From: Nocardioides sp. Root190
GTDB lineage: Bacteria; Actinomycetota; Actinomycetes; Propionibacteriales; Nocardioidaceae
Assembly: GCF_001428565.1 (NCBI RefSeq)
Contig: NZ_LMIA01000009.1
Span: 24,130-88,129, forward strand
DNA length: 64,000 nt
Direction of reading: 5' to 3'
The notes under the pieces are model-generated. The model was not told the DNA's origin, made no database searches, and saw only the letters and a program-made list of their open reading frames with translations. The translations under genes and the position numbers were made by a program. This document shows, piece after piece, positions 1 through 9,354 of this stretch. Every line of letters begins with the position of its first letter. The stretch's first letter is position 1.

Positions 1-1
1 C

Positions 2-367
<366 letters not shown>

Positions 368-370
368 ACC

Positions 371-790
371 ATGTTGATGCCGCGTCGCGTCAAGCACCGC
401 AAGCAGCACCACCCGAAGCGTCGGGGTGCTGCCAAGGGTGGTACGTCGCTCGCGTTCGGTGACTTCGGTATCCAGGCGATCGAGGGTCACTACGTGACCA
501 ACCGCCAGATCGAGTCCGCGCGTATCGCGATGACCCGTCACATCAAGCGTGGTGGAAAGGTGTGGATCAACATCTACCCCGACCGCCCGCTGACCAAGAA
601 GCCTGCCGAGACCCGCATGGGTTCCGGTAAGGGTTCCCCCGAGTGGTGGGTCGCCAACGTCAAGCCCGGTCGCGTCATGTTCGAGCTGTCGGGTGTCCCG
701 GAGGACGTGGCCCGCGAGGCCATGCGCCGTGCGATCCACAAGCTCCCCATGAAGTGCCGTTTCATCACGCGAGAGGCTGGTGAGTTCTGA
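371..790 (+). CDS. rplP: 50S ribosomal protein L16
   Basis: 139 residues, normal family length. L16 organises the A-site region of the 50S subunit. The N-terminus [17 protein letters not shown] and the [18 protein letters not shown] stretch are diagnostic. The ATG follows the rpsC stop by 3 nt, and the gene overlaps rpmC at ATGA, so the two are translationally coupled. Confidence 0.98.
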   Translation: MLMPRRVKHRKQHHPKRRGAAKGGTSLAFGDFGIQAIEGHYVTNRQIESARIAMTRHIKRGGKVWINIYPDRPLTKKPAETRMGSGKGSPEWWVANVKPGRVMFELSGVPEDVAREAMRRAIHKLPMKCRFITREAGEF

Positions 791-1029
791 TGGCTGTCAA
801 CGTCACGCGTGCCCACGAACTGGACGAGCTCAACGACGTCGACCTCGAGGCCAAGCTGCGCGAGGCCAAGGAGGAGCTGTTCAACCTGCGGTTCCAGGCG
901 GCCACCGGCCAGCTGGAGAGCCACGGCCGGCTCCGCACGGTCAAGAAGGACATCGCCCGGATCTACACCGTGGTGCGTGAGCGCGAGCTCGGCATCCGGA
1001 CCGCCCCGGGCGCTGAGGAGGAGAACTGA
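790..1029 (+). CDS. rpmC: 50S ribosomal protein L29
   Basis: 79 residues, predicted helical hairpin. L29 binds near the peptide exit tunnel of the 50S subunit. The [20 protein letters not shown] segment is the family signature. The start overlaps the rplP stop and the stop overlaps the rpsQ start (ATGA at both junctions), which fits the compact spc operon. Confidence 0.97.
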   Translation: MAVNVTRAHELDELNDVDLEAKLREAKEELFNLRFQAATGQLESHGRLRTVKKDIARIYTVVRERELGIRTAPGAEEEN

Positions 1030-1316
1030 TGAGCGAGTCGAACGAGACCGGTGCGCAGTCCGTCGAGCGCCACGCCCGCAAGACCCGTGAGGGTCTGGTC
1101 GTGAGCGACAAGATGGACAAGACCGTCGTCGTGTCCGTCGAGGACCGCGTCAAGCACGCCCTGTACGGCAAGGTGCTGCGTCGCAACACGCGGCTCAAGG
1201 CCCACGACGAGCAGAACGACTGCGGCGTCGGTGACCGTGTCCTCATCATGGAGACCCGCCCGCTGTCTGCCACCAAGCGCTGGCGCGTGGTGGAGATCCT
1301 CGAGCGCGCGAAGTAA
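1029..1316 (+). CDS. rpsQ: 30S ribosomal protein S17
   Basis: 95 residues; an OB-fold primary 16S rRNA-binding protein. The core [18 protein letters not shown] and [18 protein letters not shown] are conserved. The first 17 or so residues (acidic and Ser-rich) are a short extension seen in actinobacteria. A 67-nt gap to rplN contains a good Shine-Dalgarno sequence (ccaggagaaa). Confidence 0.97.
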   Translation: MSESNETGAQSVERHARKTREGLVVSDKMDKTVVVSVEDRVKHALYGKVLRRNTRLKAHDEQNDCGVGDRVLIMETRPLSATKRWRVVEILERAK

Positions 1317-1383
1317 ATCCGTTCGGCCAGGCTCGACCGCCACATGAGCGGGCGAGAACCGGCACGACAACCAGGAGAAATCG

Positions 1384-1752
1384 ATGATTCAGCAGGAGTC
1401 GCGACTCAAGGTCGCCGACAACACCGGTGCGAAGGAGATCCTTTGCATCCGCGTGCTCGGCGGCTCGGGTCGTCGGTACGCCGGGATCGGCGACGTCATC
1501 GTCGCCACCGTCAAGGACGCCATCCCCGGTGGCAACGTGAAGAAGGGTGACGTCGTCAAGGCCGTCATCGTGCGCACCGTCAAGGAGCGCCGTCGGCCTG
1601 ACGGTTCCTACATCCGCTTCGACGAGAACGCGGCAGTGATCCTCAAGAACGACGGCGAGCCCCGTGGAACCCGCATCTTCGGCCCGGTGGGCCGCGAGCT
1701 GCGGGACAAGAAGTTCATGAAGATCATTTCGCTCGCGCCGGAGGTGCTGTGA
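1384..1752 (+). CDS. rplN: 50S ribosomal protein L14
   Basis: 122 residues, exactly the usual length. It starts [17 protein letters not shown] and ends with the conserved [13 protein letters not shown]14 sits at the 30S-50S interface, where it forms bridge B8. AGGAG lies 6-9 nt upstream of the ATG. The stop overlaps the rplX start. Confidence 0.98.
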   Translation: MIQQESRLKVADNTGAKEILCIRVLGGSGRRYAGIGDVIVATVKDAIPGGNVKKGDVVKAVIVRTVKERRRPDGSYIRFDENAAVILKNDGEPRGTRIFGPVGRELRDKKFMKIISLAPEVL

Positions 1753-2147
1753 TGGGTACCCGCAAGAAGGCGGAGCAGGACCGCAAGAAGCCCAACCTGC
1801 ATGTCAAGAAGGGCGACACCGTCAAGGTCATCGCCGGCAAGGACAAGGGCGCCGAGGGCAAGATCATCAAGGTGATCCGTGAGGACCACCGCGTGATCGT
1901 CGAGGGTGTCAACCGCATCAAGAAGCACACCAAGGTCGTCGACCAGGGTGGGCGTGCGGGAAACACGGGCGGCATCATCACCACCGAGGCCCCCATCCAC
2001 GTGTCCAACGTGATGCTGGTCGAGGGTGACGGCGTCACCCGCGTCGGCCACAAGCGGGTCGACGTCACCAAGCGTCGCCCCGACGGCTCGGAGTACGCCT
2101 CGACGCGCAGCGTCCGTGTCTCCCGCAAGACCGGGAAGGAAATCTGA
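1752..2147 (+). CDS. rplX: 50S ribosomal protein L24
   Basis: 131 residues. I chose the ATG at 1752, which overlaps the rplN stop (TGATG). A GTG one codon earlier (1749) is in frame but less likely. The KOW motif [20 protein letters not shown] follows a short Lys-rich leader. L24 is an assembly initiator that contacts 23S rRNA domain I near the exit tunnel. It overlaps rplE by one base. Confidence 0.96.
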   Translation: MGTRKKAEQDRKKPNLHVKKGDTVKVIAGKDKGAEGKIIKVIREDHRVIVEGVNRIKKHTKVVDQGGRAGNTGGIITTEAPIHVSNVMLVEGDGVTRVGHKRVDVTKRRPDGSEYASTRSVRVSRKTGKEI

Positions 2148-2728
2148 TGACTGAGTCCACCGACACCGCGGTCGCCGAGAAGGTGACCCCGCGTCTCAAG
2201 ACGAGGTACCGCGAGGAGATCCTCCCGGCTCTCAAGACCGAGTTCGAGATCCCGAACGTCATGCAGGTCCCCGGTCTGGTCAAGATCGTGGTCAACATGG
2301 GTGTCGGCGAGGCAGCTCGCGACTCCAAGCTGATCGAGGGCGCGATCCGCGACCTCACCGCGATCACCGGCCAGAAGCCGTCGGTGACCAAGGCTCGCAA
2401 GTCCATCGCGCAGTTCAAGCTCCGCGAGGGCATGCCGATCGGCACGCACGTCACGCTGCGTGGCGACCGCATGTGGGAGTTCCTCGACCGCCTGCTGTCG
2501 CTGGCGCTTCCGCGTATCCGTGACTTCCGTGGTCTCTCGCCCAAGCAGTTCGACGGCCGCGGCAACTACACCTTCGGTCTGACCGAGCAGGTCATGTTCC
2601 ACGAGATCGACCAGGACAAGGTCGACCGCCAGCGGGGCATGGACATCACCATCGTCACCACGGCGACCAATGACGAGCAGGGGCGCGCGCTGTTGAAGCA
2701 GCTCGGCTTCCCGTTCAAGGAGAACTGA
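2147..2728 (+). CDS. rplE: 50S ribosomal protein L5
   Basis: 193 residues. L5 binds 5S rRNA and P-site tRNA. The segments [38 protein letters not shown] and [20 protein letters not shown] are conserved. A hydrophilic leader of about 12 residues precedes the core. rpsN begins 1 nt after the stop. Confidence 0.98.
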   Translation: MTESTDTAVAEKVTPRLKTRYREEILPALKTEFEIPNVMQVPGLVKIVVNMGVGEAARDSKLIEGAIRDLTAITGQKPSVTKARKSIAQFKLREGMPIGTHVTLRGDRMWEFLDRLLSLALPRIRDFRGLSPKQFDGRGNYTFGLTEQVMFHEIDQDKVDRQRGMDITIVTTATNDEQGRALLKQLGFPFKEN

Positions 2729-2729
2729 C

Positions 2730-2915
2730 ATGGCGAAGACCGCTCTGAAGGTCAAGGCTGCTCGCAAGCCGAAGTTCGCGGTGCGCGGCTACACCCGCTG
2801 CCAGCGCTGTGGACGTCCCAAGTCCGTCTACCGCAAGTTCGGCCTCTGCCGGATCTGCCTGCGCGAGATGGCGCACCGTGGCGAACTGCCCGGTGTGACC
2901 AAGTCGAGCTGGTAA
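2730..2915 (+). CDS. rpsN: 30S ribosomal protein S14, zinc-binding type
   Basis: 61 residues, the short S14 form (rpsN1/type Z). Cys24, Cys27, Cys40 and Cys43 form two CxxC pairs that bind zinc. This is the C+ paralogue normally encoded in the spc operon. In actinobacteria a zinc-free paralogue elsewhere often replaces it under zinc limitation. It is followed by a 66-nt gap with GAGAAAG upstream of rpsH. Confidence 0.97.
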   Translation: MAKTALKVKAARKPKFAVRGYTRCQRCGRPKSVYRKFGLCRICLREMAHRGELPGVTKSSW

Positions 2916-2981
2916 CCCAACACGTAGCAGGTCGCCTCGCCACAGCGCGTTGCGAAACCACTTCGAGAAAGAACACACATC

Positions 2982-3386
2982 ATGACGATGACTGACCCGA
3001 TCGCAGACATGCTCACGCGTCTGCGCAACGCCAACCAGGCGTACCACGATGCGGTGACCATGCCGTACAGCAAGCTCAAGGAGGGTGTGGCCGAGATCCT
3101 GAAGCAGGAGGGCTACATCACCTCCTTCGGGGTTGCCGACAACGAGAACGGCGTCGGCAAGCTGCTGACCGTCACCCTCAAGTACGGCCGCAACCGCGAG
3201 CGTTCCATTGCCGGCGTCCGCCGGATCAGCAAGCCCGGCCTGCGCGTCTACGCCAAGCACACCGGTCTCCCGAAGGTGCTCGGCGGCCTCGGCGTCGCGA
3301 TCATCTCGACGAGCCAGGGCCTGCTGACCGACCGCCAGGCCAACCAGAAGGGCGTGGGTGGGGAAGTCCTCGCCTACGTCTGGTGA
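2982..3386 (+). CDS. rpsH: 30S ribosomal protein S8
   Basis: 134 residues. The N-terminus [18 protein letters not shown] and the C-terminal [19 protein letters not shown] are diagnostic. S8 binds the central domain of 16S rRNA and, in many bacteria, feeds back on the spc mRNA. A second in-frame ATG at 2988 would remove only two residues; the longer start matches actinobacterial homologues. Confidence 0.98.
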   Translation: MTMTDPIADMLTRLRNANQAYHDAVTMPYSKLKEGVAEILKQEGYITSFGVADNENGVGKLLTVTLKYGRNRERSIAGVRRISKPGLRVYAKHTGLPKVLGGLGVAIISTSQGLLTDRQANQKGVGGEVLAYVW

Positions 3387-3409
3387 GTTAGGGAAGGAGA
3401 GAGAAGAAC

Positions 3410-3949
3410 ATGTCGCGCATCGGCAAGCTCCCCGTCCCGGTCCCCGCGGGCGTTGACGTCCAGCTCGAGGGCCCCGTGGTCACGGTCAAGGGTCCCAAGG
3501 GAACCCTGAGCCACTCCGTGGTCTCCCCGATCACGGTGGAGAAGGGTGAAGGCGTCCTGGACGTCCTTCGTCCCGACGACCACCGGATCTCCAAGTCGCT
3601 CCACGGCCTCAGCCGCACCCTGATCAACAACATGGTCGTGGGTGTGACCGAGGGCTACGAGAAGAAGCTCGAGATCGTGGGCGTGGGTTACCGCGTCCTG
3701 TCCAAGGGCCCGACCCAGCTGGAGTTCCAGCTCGGTTACTCGCACGTGATCATCTTCGACGCACCCGAGGGCATCACCTTCGCCGTCGAGAGCCCGACCA
3801 AGCTCGGTGTCATCGGCATCGACAAGCAGCTGGTCGGCGAGGTCGCGGCGAACATTCGCAAGCTTCGCAAGCCTGAGCCCTACAAGGGCAAGGGCGTCCG
3901 GTACGCCGGCGAACATGTCCGCCGCAAGGTCGGAAAGGCTGGTAAGTGA
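3410..3949 (+). CDS. rplF: 50S ribosomal protein L6
   Basis: 179 residues, two tandem alpha-beta domains. The start [17 protein letters not shown] and the C-terminal [18 protein letters not shown] motif are standard. L6 lies close to the sarcin-ricin loop and the factor-binding site. A strong purine-rich ribosome site (gggaaggagagagaag) precedes the ATG. Confidence 0.98.
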   Translation: MSRIGKLPVPVPAGVDVQLEGPVVTVKGPKGTLSHSVVSPITVEKGEGVLDVLRPDDHRISKSLHGLSRTLINNMVVGVTEGYEKKLEIVGVGYRVLSKGPTQLEFQLGYSHVIIFDAPEGITFAVESPTKLGVIGIDKQLVGEVAANIRKLRKPEPYKGKGVRYAGEHVRRKVGKAGK

Positions 3950-3951
3950 CC

Positions 3952-4335
3952 ATGGCGATCACCCTGAAGCACAAGCGGAACCTCTCGGCTCGCGCCAGCT
4001 CCAAGCTGCGCCGCCAGATCCGTGGACGCAAGAAGATCTCCGGAACCGCCGCGCGCCCGCGCCTGGTGGTCACCCGGTCGACGAAGCACATCACCGCTCA
4101 GGTCGTCGACGACCTGATCGGAAAGACCCTGGTGTCTGCCTCGACCCTCGAGGGCGACCTGCGCGCCTTCGACGGCGACAAGACCGCCAAGGCCAAGAAG
4201 GTCGGCGAGCTCGTGGCCGCCCGTGCCAAGGACCAAGGTGTCGAGACGGTCGTGTTCGACCGGTCCGGCAACAAGTATCACGGTCGCATCGCGGCCCTGG
4301 CAGATGGCGCCCGCGAGGGCGGCCTGACCTTCTGA
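3952..4335 (+). CDS. rplR: 50S ribosomal protein L18
   Basis: 127 residues from the ATG at 3952. A GTG at 3946 overlaps the rplF stop and would add MT; I prefer the ATG because [16 protein letters not shown] aligns with family N-termini. L18 binds 5S rRNA together with L5. The core [20 protein letters not shown] is conserved. Confidence 0.97.
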   Translation: MAITLKHKRNLSARASSKLRRQIRGRKKISGTAARPRLVVTRSTKHITAQVVDDLIGKTLVSASTLEGDLRAFDGDKTAKAKKVGELVAARAKDQGVETVVFDRSGNKYHGRIAALADGAREGGLTF

Positions 4336-4359
4336 CGCGAACAGGACTGAGGAGAAATC

Positions 4360-5004
4360 ATGAGCGGACCCCAGCGCGGACAGCGTTCGGGCGGCGATCG
4401 TGGTGGCCGTGGTGGCCGCGACGGTGGCCGCGGCGGCGCCGAGAAGAGCCAGTACGTCGAGCGCGTCGTTGCGATCAACCGTGTCGCCAAGGTCGTGAAG
4501 GGTGGTCGTCGCTTCAGCTTCACCGCCCTCGTGATCGTCGGTGACGGCGACGGCCTGGTCGGCGTCGGCTACGGCAAGGCCAAGGAAGTTCCCGCGGCGA
4601 TTGCCAAGGGTGTCGAGGAGGCGAAGAAGAACTTCTTCCGCGTCCCCCGCATCCAGGGCACCATCCCGCACCCGGTCCAGGGTGAGAAGGCTGCCGGCGT
4701 GGTGTTCCTGCGCCCCGCCGCCCCCGGTACCGGTGTGATCGCCGGTGGTCCGGTGCGCGCCGTCCTGGAGTGCGCCGGCATCCACGACGTGCTCAGCAAG
4801 TCGCTGGGCTCGTCGAACCAGATCAACATCGTGCACGCCACGGTCGAGGCCCTCCGCATGCTGGAGATGCCCGAGACCGTTGCTGCCCGTCGTGGTCTGC
4901 CCGTCGAGCACGTCGCCCCGGCGGCACTGCTCAAGGCTCAGGCCGAGGGCGAGGCCGCTGCGGTTGCCGCGAAGTCGGGAACGACCGAGTCGGTGACGGC
5001 CTGA
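4360..5004 (+). CDS. rpsE: 30S ribosomal protein S5
   Basis: 214 residues. The first 28 residues form an Arg/Gly-rich tail, typical of actinobacteria. The core begins near [20 protein letters not shown], and [20 protein letters not shown] is the S5 dsRNA-binding-like signature. S5 takes part in decoding fidelity and mRNA unwinding at the entry site. The stop overlaps the rpmD start (TGATG). Confidence 0.98.
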   Translation: MSGPQRGQRSGGDRGGRGGRDGGRGGAEKSQYVERVVAINRVAKVVKGGRRFSFTALVIVGDGDGLVGVGYGKAKEVPAAIAKGVEEAKKNFFRVPRIQGTIPHPVQGEKAAGVVFLRPAAPGTGVIAGGPVRAVLECAGIHDVLSKSLGSSNQINIVHATVEALRMLEMPETVAARRGLPVEHVAPAALLKAQAEGEAAAVAAKSGTTESVTA

Positions 5005-5192
5005 TGGCACAGCTGAAGGTCAAGCAGACCAAGTCGAAGATCGGCACGAAGGCCAACCAGCGCGAGACTCTTCGCAGCCTGGGCCTGAAGCGGATCGGCG
5101 ACGTCGTGATCAAGGAGGACCGTCCCGAGATCCGGGGCATGGTCCACACCGTCCGTCACCTGGTGACGGTCGAGGTCGTCGGAGGCAAGTGA
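5004..5192 (+). CDS. rpmD: 50S ribosomal protein L30
   Basis: 62 residues. The conserved [20 protein letters not shown] and [20 protein letters not shown] stretches identify L30, a small 23S rRNA-binding protein on the solvent side. It overlaps rpsE by one base and precedes rplO by 1 nt. Confidence 0.97.
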   Translation: MAQLKVKQTKSKIGTKANQRETLRSLGLKRIGDVVIKEDRPEIRGMVHTVRHLVTVEVVGGK

Positions 5193-5193
5193 A

Positions 5194-5634
5194 ATGACGC
5201 TCAAGCTGCACCACCTGCGCCCCGCGCCGGGTGCCAAGACCGCCAAGACCCGCGTTGGTCGTGGTGAGGGATCCAAGGGCAAGACCTCCGGTCGTGGTAC
5301 CAAGGGCACCAAGGCCCGGTACCAGGTCCCGGTCGCGTTCGAGGGTGGCCAGATGCCGCTGCACATGCGGCTGCCGAAGCTCAAGGGCTTCCGGAACCCC
5401 TTCAAGGTGACCTTCCAGGTCGTCAACCTCGACCGGATCAGCTCGCTGTTCCCCGAGGGTGGCGACGTCACCCCGGAGACGCTGGTCGCCAAGGGTGCGG
5501 TCCGCAAGGGCCACCCCGTCAAGGTGCTCGGCCAGGGTGACCTGACGGTCAAGGTCTCGGTGAGCGCGGACGCGTTCTCGGCCTCGGCCAAGGAAAAGAT
5601 CGAAGGCGCTGGCGGGACCGTCACGGTTCTGTGA
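5194..5634 (+). CDS. rplO: 50S ribosomal protein L15
   Basis: 146 residues, with the glycine/lysine-rich N-terminal extension that penetrates the 50S subunit ([20 protein letters not shown]). The gene is the last before a strong hairpin at 5641-5682, so transcription may partly end here. The 3' end contains one copy of a 17-bp sequence repeated 78 bp downstream. Confidence 0.98.
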   Translation: MTLKLHHLRPAPGAKTAKTRVGRGEGSKGKTSGRGTKGTKARYQVPVAFEGGQMPLHMRLPKLKGFRNPFKVTFQVVNLDRISSLFPEGGDVTPETLVAKGAVRKGHPVKVLGQGDLTVKVSVSADAFSASAKEKIEGAGGTVTVL

Positions 5635-5640
5635 TGCGCC

Positions 5641-5682
5641 GCAAGGGGCGCGGTGACCTCGCCAGGTCGCCGCGCCCCTTGC
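5641..5682 (+). terminator. Hairpin between rplO and secY
   Basis: A 19-bp inverted repeat (5641-5659 and 5664-5682, one mismatch) encloses a 4-nt loop. It starts 6 nt after the rplO stop. No U-tract follows, so it would be an actinobacterial I-shaped terminator or attenuator. It probably reduces read-through from the spc genes into secY. Confidence 0.75.
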
Positions 5683-5732
5683 GTATCCCCATGCCCTGTC
5701 ACGGTCCTGTGATGGCGTGGGGACCCCCCTGT

Positions 5733-5738
5733 TAGGCT
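5733..5738 (+). promoter_or_regulatory. Candidate -10 for secY-adk-map
   Basis: TAGGCT lies downstream of the rplO hairpin and 43 nt before the secY GTG. A purine-rich ribosome site (gagaagagga) sits just before the GTG. No convincing -35 is visible, so this is a suggestion only. Confidence 0.35.
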
Positions 5739-5780
5739 TCCCGCTGGTCACAAGGCCAGTAGCAAGAGAAGAGGACCTGA

Positions 5781-7094
5781 GTGCTCAGCGCGTTCGTGAA
5801 CGCCTTCCGGACCCCGGACCTGCGGCGCAAGCTGCTGTTCGTCCTCCTGGTCATCGTGATCTTCCGGGCCGGCTCGCAGATCCCCGCCCCCGGGGTGCAC
5901 GTCTCCAACGTCGAGAAGTGCATCGACGTCGTCCAGGAAGGCAGCAACGCCAGTCTCTACAGCCTGGTGAACCTGTTCTCAGGTGGAGCGCTGCTGCAGC
6001 TGACGATCTTCGCGCTCGGCATCATGCCGTACATCACCGCGAGCATCATCCTGCAGCTGCTCGTCGTGGTGATCCCGCGCCTGGAGACCCTCAAGAAGGA
6101 GGGGCAGGCCGGTCAGACCAAGATCACGCAGTACACCCGCTACCTCACGCTCGGCCTCGCCGTGCTGCAGGCCACCGGCATCGTCGCGCTGGCCCGCACC
6201 GGCAATCTCCTGCAGGGCTGTGACAACACGCTCTATCCGTTGTTGCACGACAACGGGACCTCGACCTTCCTGGTGATGGTCGTGACCATGACCGCGGGAA
6301 CCGCCGTGATCATGTGGCTCGGCGAGCTGATCACCGAGCGCGGCGTCGGCAACGGCATGTCGATCCTGATCTTCACCCAGGTCGTGGCGACCTTCCCTGC
6401 GTCGTTGTGGCAGGTCAAGATCAGCCAGGGCTGGTGGACCTTCGGCGTCGTGGTCGTGATCGGACTGGTGCTGGTCGCAGCGGTCATCTTCATCGAGCAG
6501 GCGCAGCGCCGGATCCCGGTGCAGTACGCCCGACGCATGGTCGGCCGCAAGATGTTCGGCGGCAGCTCGACCTACATCCCGCTCAAGGTGAACCAGGCCG
6601 GCATCATCCCGGTCATCTTCGCCAGCTCCTTGCTGTACCTGCCCGCCATGGCGGTGCAGTTCAACCAGGAGGATCCGAACCAGATCATCCGGTGGGTCAA
6701 CGAGTACCTCGTCGACCAGGGTCACCCGATCCACATGGCCGCGTACTTCCTGCTCATCATCTTCTTCACCTACTTCTACGTGTCGATCACCTTCAACCCG
6801 CAAGAGGTGGCCGACAACATGAAGAAGTACGGCGGCTTCATCCCCGGAATCCGGGCGGGCAAGCCGACCCAGGACTACCTGTCCTACGTCCTGTCCCGCA
6901 TCACGTTGCCGGGCGCTCTCTACCTGGGTCTGATCTCGCTCGTACCGCTGATCGCGTTCGTGCTGATCGATGCCAACCAGAACTTCCCGTTCGGTGGCAC
7001 CTCCATCCTGATCATGGTGGGCGTCGCGCTCGACACGGTGAAGCAGATCGAGAGCCAGCTCCAGCAGCGCAACTATGAAGGATTCTTGCGTTGA
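5781..7094 (+). CDS. secY: Preprotein translocase subunit SecY
   Basis: 437 residues with ten predicted membrane helices; the channel subunit of SecYEG in the cytoplasmic membrane. The N-terminal segment RRKLLFVLLVIVIFRAGSQI, ALGIMPYITASIILQLL and the C-terminal SILIMVGVALDTVKQIESQL are characteristic. GTG start with gagaagagga upstream. The stop overlaps the TTG start of adk, so the two are translationally coupled. Confidence 0.98.
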   Translation: MLSAFVNAFRTPDLRRKLLFVLLVIVIFRAGSQIPAPGVHVSNVEKCIDVVQEGSNASLYSLVNLFSGGALLQLTIFALGIMPYITASIILQLLVVVIPRLETLKKEGQAGQTKITQYTRYLTLGLAVLQATGIVALARTGNLLQGCDNTLYPLLHDNGTSTFLVMVVTMTAGTAVIMWLGELITERGVGNGMSILIFTQVVATFPASLWQVKISQGWWTFGVVVVIGLVLVAAVIFIEQAQRRIPVQYARRMVGRKMFGGSSTYIPLKVNQAGIIPVIFASSLLYLPAMAVQFNQEDPNQIIRWVNEYLVDQGHPIHMAAYFLLIIFFTYFYVSITFNPQEVADNMKKYGGFIPGIRAGKPTQDYLSYVLSRITLPGALYLGLISLVPLIAFVLIDANQNFPFGGTSILIMVGVALDTVKQIESQLQQRNYEGFLR

Positions 7095-7666
7095 GGCTTT
7101 TGATCATGGGCCCCCCGGGCGCCGGCAAGGGCACCCAGGCCACGGCTGTTGCCGAGCACTTCGGCATCCCGGCCATCTCCACCGGTGACATCTTCCGGGC
7201 CAACGTCGGCCAGGGCACGCCGCTGGGCGTCGAGGCCAAGCGCTACATGGACGCTGGCGAGTACGTCCCGGACGAGGTCACCAACAACATGGTCCGCAGC
7301 CGGATCGCGGAGTCGGACGCCGGCGCGGGGTTCCTCCTCGACGGCTACCCCCGCACCCTGGCCCAGGTCACCGAGCTCGACTCGATGATCCAGGCCACCG
7401 GTCACCAGCTCGACGCCGTCCTCGTCCTCACCGTCGACCAGGAGGCCGTCGTCACTCGCCTGCTCAAGCGGGCCGAGATCGAGGGTCGCGCCGATGACAC
7501 CGAGGACGTCATCCGGCGCCGCCTCGAGGTCTACGCCGCGGAGACCGAGCCCCTGATCGCCGTCTACGGTGGTCGCGGCCTGGTCGTCTCGGTCGACGGC
7601 ATGGGCGAGATCGCCGACGTCCAGCAGCGGATCTTCGCCGCTCTGGACGACGTTCCCGAGAGCTGA
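7091..7666 (+). CDS. adk: Adenylate kinase
   Basis: 191 residues; ATP + AMP to 2 ADP. The P-loop GPPGAGKGT is at residues 7-15 and the AMP-binding STGDIFRANV follows. The LID is the short form without zinc cysteines, as in mycobacterial enzymes. TTG start overlapping secY, chosen because MRLLIMGPPGAGKG is the natural N-terminus. Next is map, the usual secY-adk-map order. Confidence 0.97.
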   Translation: MRLLIMGPPGAGKGTQATAVAEHFGIPAISTGDIFRANVGQGTPLGVEAKRYMDAGEYVPDEVTNNMVRSRIAESDAGAGFLLDGYPRTLAQVTELDSMIQATGHQLDAVLVLTVDQEAVVTRLLKRAEIEGRADDTEDVIRRRLEVYAAETEPLIAVYGGRGLVVSVDGMGEIADVQQRIFAALDDVPES

Positions 7667-7689
7667 ACCGGCTCCCGCCGGACCGGACG

Positions 7690-8508
7690 TTGTTCAACCA
7701 GCGGATCGAGGTCAAGACCCCCGACGAGGTGCACGCGATGCGTGCGGCTGGTCTGGTGGTCGCCCGGACCCTGGCGTTGCTCCGCGACGCCGTACGTCCG
7801 GGTGTCCGGACCGGTGACCTGGACGCCCTCGCCGAGCAGACCATCCGCGAGCAGGGCGCAGTTCCGTCCTTCCTCGGGTACGGCGTGCCGCCGTTCCCCG
7901 CGAGCATCTGCGCCTCGGTCAACGACGAGGTCGTGCACGGCATCCCGGGAGCTCGCGAGCTCGCCGAGGGTGACGTGATCTCCATCGACTGCGGCGCCAT
8001 CGTCGACGGGTGGCACGGCGACGCCGCCATCACGGTGCCGGTGGGGGAGATCCCCCCCGACGTCAGTGAGCTGCTGCGCGTGACCGAGGAGTCGCTGTGG
8101 CGCGGTCTGGCTGCTGCCCGGGTCGGTGGTCGCGTCGGTGACATCTCGCACGCCGTCCAGTCCTGGGTGGAGTCGCAGGGCGAGTACGGCATCACCGACG
8201 GCTACACCGGGCACGGCATCGGTTCGCAGATGCACATGGATCCCGACGTCCCGAACAGTGGCCGGCCCGGTCGTGGCCCTCGGCTCAAGGAGGGCATGGC
8301 ACTCGCCGTCGAGCCGATGATCACGCTCGGCACCGATGACTCGCGCATCGCCGCCGACGAGTGGACCGTCGTGACCACCGACGGCTCCTGGGCGGCTCAC
8401 TTCGAGCACACCTTCGCCCTCACCGAGCGCGGCGTGTGGGTCCTGACCGCCGAGGACGGCGGTCGGGAACGGCTCGAGGCGCTCGGTGTCGCGTTCGGCG
8501 GTCCCTGA
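7690..8508 (+). CDS. map: Type I methionine aminopeptidase
   Basis: 272 residues; removes N-terminal Met from nascent proteins. The pita-bread-fold metal ligands are visible in DCGAIVDGWHGDAA (two Asp), TGHGIGSQMH (His), EPMITLG (Glu) and FEHTFALTE (Glu). TTG start at 7690, selected because FNQRIEVKTPDEVHAMR aligns with family N-termini; an ATG at 7738 would cut into the domain. In most actinobacteria infA follows directly. Here a 29-kb block intervenes. Confidence 0.96.
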   Translation: MFNQRIEVKTPDEVHAMRAAGLVVARTLALLRDAVRPGVRTGDLDALAEQTIREQGAVPSFLGYGVPPFPASICASVNDEVVHGIPGARELAEGDVISIDCGAIVDGWHGDAAITVPVGEIPPDVSELLRVTEESLWRGLAAARVGGRVGDISHAVQSWVESQGEYGITDGYTGHGIGSQMHMDPDVPNSGRPGRGPRLKEGMALAVEPMITLGTDDSRIAADEWTVVTTDGSWAAHFEHTFALTERGVWVLTAEDGGRERLEALGVAFGGP

Positions 8509-8525
8509 TCACCTGCTGAGCGGAC

Positions 8526-8556
8526 TTGCGTCGATGAATAAGGTAAGCCTTATCAT
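8526..8556 (+). promoter_or_regulatory. Candidate leaderless promoter of the siderophore operon
   Basis: TTGCGT (8526-8531) and TATCAT (8551-8556) are separated by 19 nt and lie 6 nt before the ATG at 8563. No ribosome-binding site is present, so the first gene is probably translated from a leaderless mRNA. The iron box covers the -10. Confidence 0.5.
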
Positions 8557-8557
8557 C
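8539..8557 (+). promoter_or_regulatory. IdeR/DtxR-type iron box
   Basis: The 19-mer taaggtaagccttatcatc matches the consensus TWAGGTWAGSCTWACCTWA at 16 of 19 positions, including all of the first 14. It covers the -10 hexamer of the biosynthetic operon, so Fe(II)-loaded IdeR should block transcription when iron is plentiful. Confidence 0.82.
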
Positions 8558-8562
8558 ATCAC

Positions 8563-9354
8563 ATGATTGCTCGCGCGGCCGTGGGGGGCGCGGTCCTGGT
8601 GACCGGCGCCGCTTCCGGCATCGGCCGCGCGGTGGTCGAGCTGCTGGTTCGCAGCGACATTCCCGTCGCCGCGCTGGACCGATCCGTCGACGGGCTCGCC
8701 GACCTCGCCGATCACGCCCGTCGGGTGGACGGCGCCACCGGGCGCGCACGGCTGGAGACCTTCGTGGTCGACGTGAGTGACCCGGCAGCCGTGCGGGAGG
8801 CCTTCGTCGGCGCCGAGGCGTCGCTCGGGCAGCTGGGTGGCGTCGTCTCGGCGGCCGGCATCCTCGAGACCGGCGGGATCGACGAGGTCACCGAGGACTC
8901 CTGGCACCGCCACCTCGCCGTCAATGCCGGCGGAGTGATGCACTGCCTTCGCGGCGCATCGCAGCACCTGCGCAGTGGTGGGGCCGTGGTCGTCGTCGGC
9001 TCCAACGCCGCTCGGGTGCCTCGGACCGGGATGGTGGCCTACGCCGCATCCAAGGCGGCAGCGGCGGCTGCAGCGCGCTCGGCCGGGCTCGAGCTGGCCG
9101 CCCGCGGCATCCGTTGCAACATCGTCGAGCCGGGGTCGACCGACACCCCGATGCAGCGTGATCTCTGGACTGACCCGGACGTGGGAGCATCACGTGCCGT
9201 GCTCGGTGACCCCGAGCAGTTCCGGATCGGCATCCCGTTGGGGCGCATCGCCGCGCCCGAGGACGTGGCTGCCGTGGTGGGGTTCCTGTTGTCGGACGCT
9301 GCGCGGCATGTGACGCTGCAACAGATGTTCGTCGACGGAGGAGCTTCCCTGTGA
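8563..9354 (+). CDS. entA: 2,3-dihydro-2,3-dihydroxybenzoate dehydrogenase (EntA/DhbA type)
   Basis: 263 residues, short-chain dehydrogenase fold. The NAD-binding TGAASGIG is at 14-21, the catalytic Ser at about 147, and YxxxK is Tyr160/Lys164. The C-terminal stretch RGIRCNIVEPGSTDTPMQRD is the version found in EntA rather than in generic SDRs. It oxidises 2,3-dihydro-DHB to 2,3-dihydroxybenzoate with NAD+. It is the first gene of a tightly overlapping operon (GTGA junction with the next gene), directly behind an iron box. Confidence 0.92.
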   Translation: MIARAAVGGAVLVTGAASGIGRAVVELLVRSDIPVAALDRSVDGLADLADHARRVDGATGRARLETFVVDVSDPAAVREAFVGAEASLGQLGGVVSAAGILETGGIDEVTEDSWHRHLAVNAGGVMHCLRGASQHLRSGGAVVVVGSNAARVPRTGMVAYAASKAAAAAAARSAGLELAARGIRCNIVEPGSTDTPMQRDLWTDPDVGASRAVLGDPEQFRIGIPLGRIAAPEDVAAVVGFLLSDAARHVTLQQMFVDGGASL

